Positions 62,361 through 64,000 of a stretch of 64,000 nt of DNA are shown here, in pieces (the first letter of the stretch is position 1; each line of letters begins with the position of its first letter). Position numbers and translations under genes: made by a program. The notes under the pieces were generated by a model. The model saw only the letters and a list, made by a program, of their open reading frames with translations, made no database searches and was not told where the DNA came from. This DNA comes from Sporosarcina sp. FSL K6-1522 (GTDB lineage: Bacteria; Bacillota; Bacilli; Bacillales_A; Planococcaceae), in NCBI RefSeq assembly GCF_038622445.1, contig NZ_CP152019.1:1462501-1526500 (forward strand), given 5' to 3'.

Positions 62361-63278
62361 ATGGTCAATTATTATTCAAATAGAAGTGAAGTCGTTAATG
62401 GACAAAATAGAGTTGTCCAAGGGTTGGAATTGATGAAACATGCGATGAATCAATTAGCCATGATTATGGTCATAGACGTGGAAGGGAACATCATTGATAT
62501 CAATGATAACTATTGTGCAACGCTGAAGTATTCCTTAAGGGATGTCTATATGCGAGACTTCCGGACTTTGTATGTGGGCTATCATTCTGAAGAGTTCTTT
62601 GGATCACTTGAAAGAACGCTCAGGACAGGGGAGGAATGGACAGGTGAAATCTGTAAAAAGGCTGGAGATGGGAAAGTCCATTGGTTGAAATCGGTCATTA
62701 TTCCTGTGGATGACGAAGTAAAAAGCGTTTCCCGATTTCATATCGTATCTGTTGATATTACGGAGCAAAAAAATAATGAGCAATGGCAATATCTTGCTTG
62801 TCACAATGAATTAACGAGCTTGCCGAATCGTAGAATGTTGGATTTATCGATTGATACCTATATCGGGAGAGTCAAGCAACAGAACCAGAGAATGGCCGTG
62901 TTGTTTTTGGATATAAACCACTTTAAAAAGATCAATGATACGTATGGACATGCCATCGGCGATTTGTTTTTAAAAGAAGTCGCTAGTCGTTTGTCCAACT
63001 TATCGATCATTCAAAACCATGTTTTCCATCTATGTGGGGATGAATTTATCATGCTTCTCGAAGATGTGGAGAATATTGAAGAACAAGTTCGGCTGATTTT
63101 GTCGTTATTTGATAACACTTTCGAGATAGAAGCTTATCCAATTACGGCAAGTGTCAGTATCGGGATTAGTATGTATCCAGATCATGCAACTGATAGAGAT
63201 GCGTTAATCAATTATGCGGATATTGCCATGTTTGAAGCGAAGCAGAGTAGCGGAAATAGTTATCAAATTTATCAATGA
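62361..63278 (+). CDS. PAS-GGDEF protein (putative diguanylate cyclase)
   Basis: 305 residues with GAGAGGAAG upstream. PAS domain at about 18-140 (AMIMVIDVEGNIIDINDNYC, YSLRDVYMRDFRTLY, SRFHIVSVDITEQKN) and GGDEF domain at about 147-300 (ELTSLPNRRMLDLSID, VLFLDINHFKKINDTYGHAIGDLFLKEV). The signature loop reads CGDEF (residues 225-229), Cys in place of the first Gly; the four following residues are kept, so activity is likely but not certain. No RxxD inhibitory site is present before the loop. Soluble; no membrane helix. Confidence 0.9.
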   Translation: MVNYYSNRSEVVNGQNRVVQGLELMKHAMNQLAMIMVIDVEGNIIDINDNYCATLKYSLRDVYMRDFRTLYVGYHSEEFFGSLERTLRTGEEWTGEICKKAGDGKVHWLKSVIIPVDDEVKSVSRFHIVSVDITEQKNNEQWQYLACHNELTSLPNRRMLDLSIDTYIGRVKQQNQRMAVLFLDINHFKKINDTYGHAIGDLFLKEVASRLSNLSIIQNHVFHLCGDEFIMLLEDVENIEEQVRLILSLFDNTFEIEAYPITASVSIGISMYPDHATDRDALINYADIAMFEAKQSSGNSYQIYQ

Positions 63279-63357
63279 AGTACAGTAATATGTGTAGCTG
63301 ATAACAGAAGAAATGTAAGTGAGGGGCATAAGAATGGAGAGACATAAAGGGGAAATC

Positions 63358-64000
63358 GTGAAAAGGTCAAAAAGCCGGCTAGTCATTTTACTAGCAATGC
63401 TTGTCATCCTATCGGGGTGTCGTTTGTTTGACGAGAAAAAGAAAGCCGCAAGCAGCGGGACAGAATCGGTCAAACCTACTGAGGAAATCGTTCGGTATAC
63501 GGGCGAAAAAAGCAACGCAATTTCATCGGTCTATACGTCAAAGAAAGAGCTAGCACTTACTTTTAACGGCATGGCAGATCAACAAACGATGGAATTGCTG
63601 TTGGATGAATTAGATGTGTATGAGATGAAAGCGACGTTTTTTCTTCCAGGCGTCCGGGTAGCAGAGGAACCAGATCTTGCGAATGCAATCGTGTCTAGGG
63701 GGGCATGAAATCGAGAATAACACATTAAATCAGTTGGACATGGCTGACTTTAGTTACGAACAAATTTATAAAGAAATCCAATTAAGCAATGAGGTGATTG
63801 AAAAAAAACGGTGTCCTCCCGCGTTACGTCCGCACAAAGTCAGGCGATTATCATGATGACATTCGTTTAGTTACGGCTCAACTCGGAATGGAAGCGGTTG
63901 TGAGCTACAACATTAACCCGAAAGATTGGGATATGAAGGACGCCAAAAGCATTGGAGACTATGTGGAAAGGTATATCTCAAGAGGAGGCATTGTGTCGTT
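63358..64000 (+). pseudogene. Lipoprotein polysaccharide deacetylase, frameshifted and cut by window end
   Basis: Start taken at GTG 63358 with AAAGGGG 5 nt upstream; it gives a basic lipoprotein signal with lipobox LSGC. The NodB-type domain begins at ELALTFNGMADQQTMELLLD and continues EMKATFFLPGV. The frame then shifts +1 at a run of six G (63698-63703), where SRG-HEIENNTLNQLDMAD should follow, and +1 again at a run of eight A (63801-63808), after which LPRYVRTKSGDYHDDIR resumes. Both joins restore a normal deacetylase sequence. The gene runs off the window. Two single-base homopolymer insertions suggest sequencing error or recent decay. Confidence 0.8.

Overview
The window looks like a chromosomal segment of a low-to-moderate GC Gram-positive bacterium of the order Bacillales, most probably family Planococcaceae (Sporosarcina- or Lysinibacillus-like). 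The grounds are rRNA and tRNA genes of Bacillus type, Shine-Dalgarno sequences of the AGGAGG type, YhcX, YheB/YheA, HemZ, YhaO/N/M, PrsA, ScoC/Hpr, EcsAB, UvrBA and a YvlB-like protein in the gene order expected for Bacillales, and several dispersed palindromic intergenic repeats. The genus is an inference; no 16S gene is in the window.

Layout. 1-5331: the 3' part of an rRNA operon (end of tRNA-Ile, tRNA-Ala, 23S, 5S) followed by 16 tRNA genes and a terminator. 5450-8690: a cysteine-containing small protein with a DUF3885-type protein, an SRPBCC protein, and an ECF sigma factor with a partner gene broken by an in-frame amber codon. 9089-18615: housekeeping genes (B3/B4 protein, queG, trmL, purine permease, aldo/keto reductase, RluA-type synthase, a thioredoxin-like protein with bdbC, and a GNAT-nitrilase fusion). 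18832-26400: an RsgA GTPase behind a structured leader, a CNNM/CBS membrane protein, small proteins, yheE, a ferritin-like protein, yheB, yheA and hemZ. 26484-31918: a gene group of a PLP C-S lyase, D-cysteine desulfhydrase, a DapF-like epimerase, a DAACS symporter and a GntR regulator. This could be a salvage route for D- or meso-sulfur amino acids, which is the clearest candidate for a little-described metabolic system here.

32056-45724: yhaR, mgsA, a VOC protein, yhzD, an Xre regulator with a membrane partner, a NatAB-type ABC exporter (yhaQP), then yhaO-yhaN-yhaM. Between yhaP and yhaO sits a reversed FtsX/LolD-type ABC cassette flanked by 47-nt direct repeats. 45859-51663: prsA, a YjcZ-type micro-protein, scoC, yhaH, hinT, ecsA-ecsB and an IDEAL-domain protein. 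51740-52187: a 22-unit array in which the same hexamer recurs every 21 nt, directly upstream of the uvrBA DNA-repair operon and its LexA box. 57273-64000: a DUF4097 protein, a very large hybrid kinase with two different histidine-kinase modules, a PAS-GGDEF protein, and a lipoprotein polysaccharide deacetylase broken by two homopolymer frameshifts and cut by the window end.

Links between genes that can be read from the sequence are: DNA damage (LexA-like boxes before uvrBA and yhaONM), disulfide chemistry (thioredoxin-like protein with BdbC), protein export and competence or sporulation control (ecsAB, prsA, scoC), and small autoregulated loci with operators visible at their promoters (xre at 34263-34322; the sulfur amino-acid group at 27898-27919).
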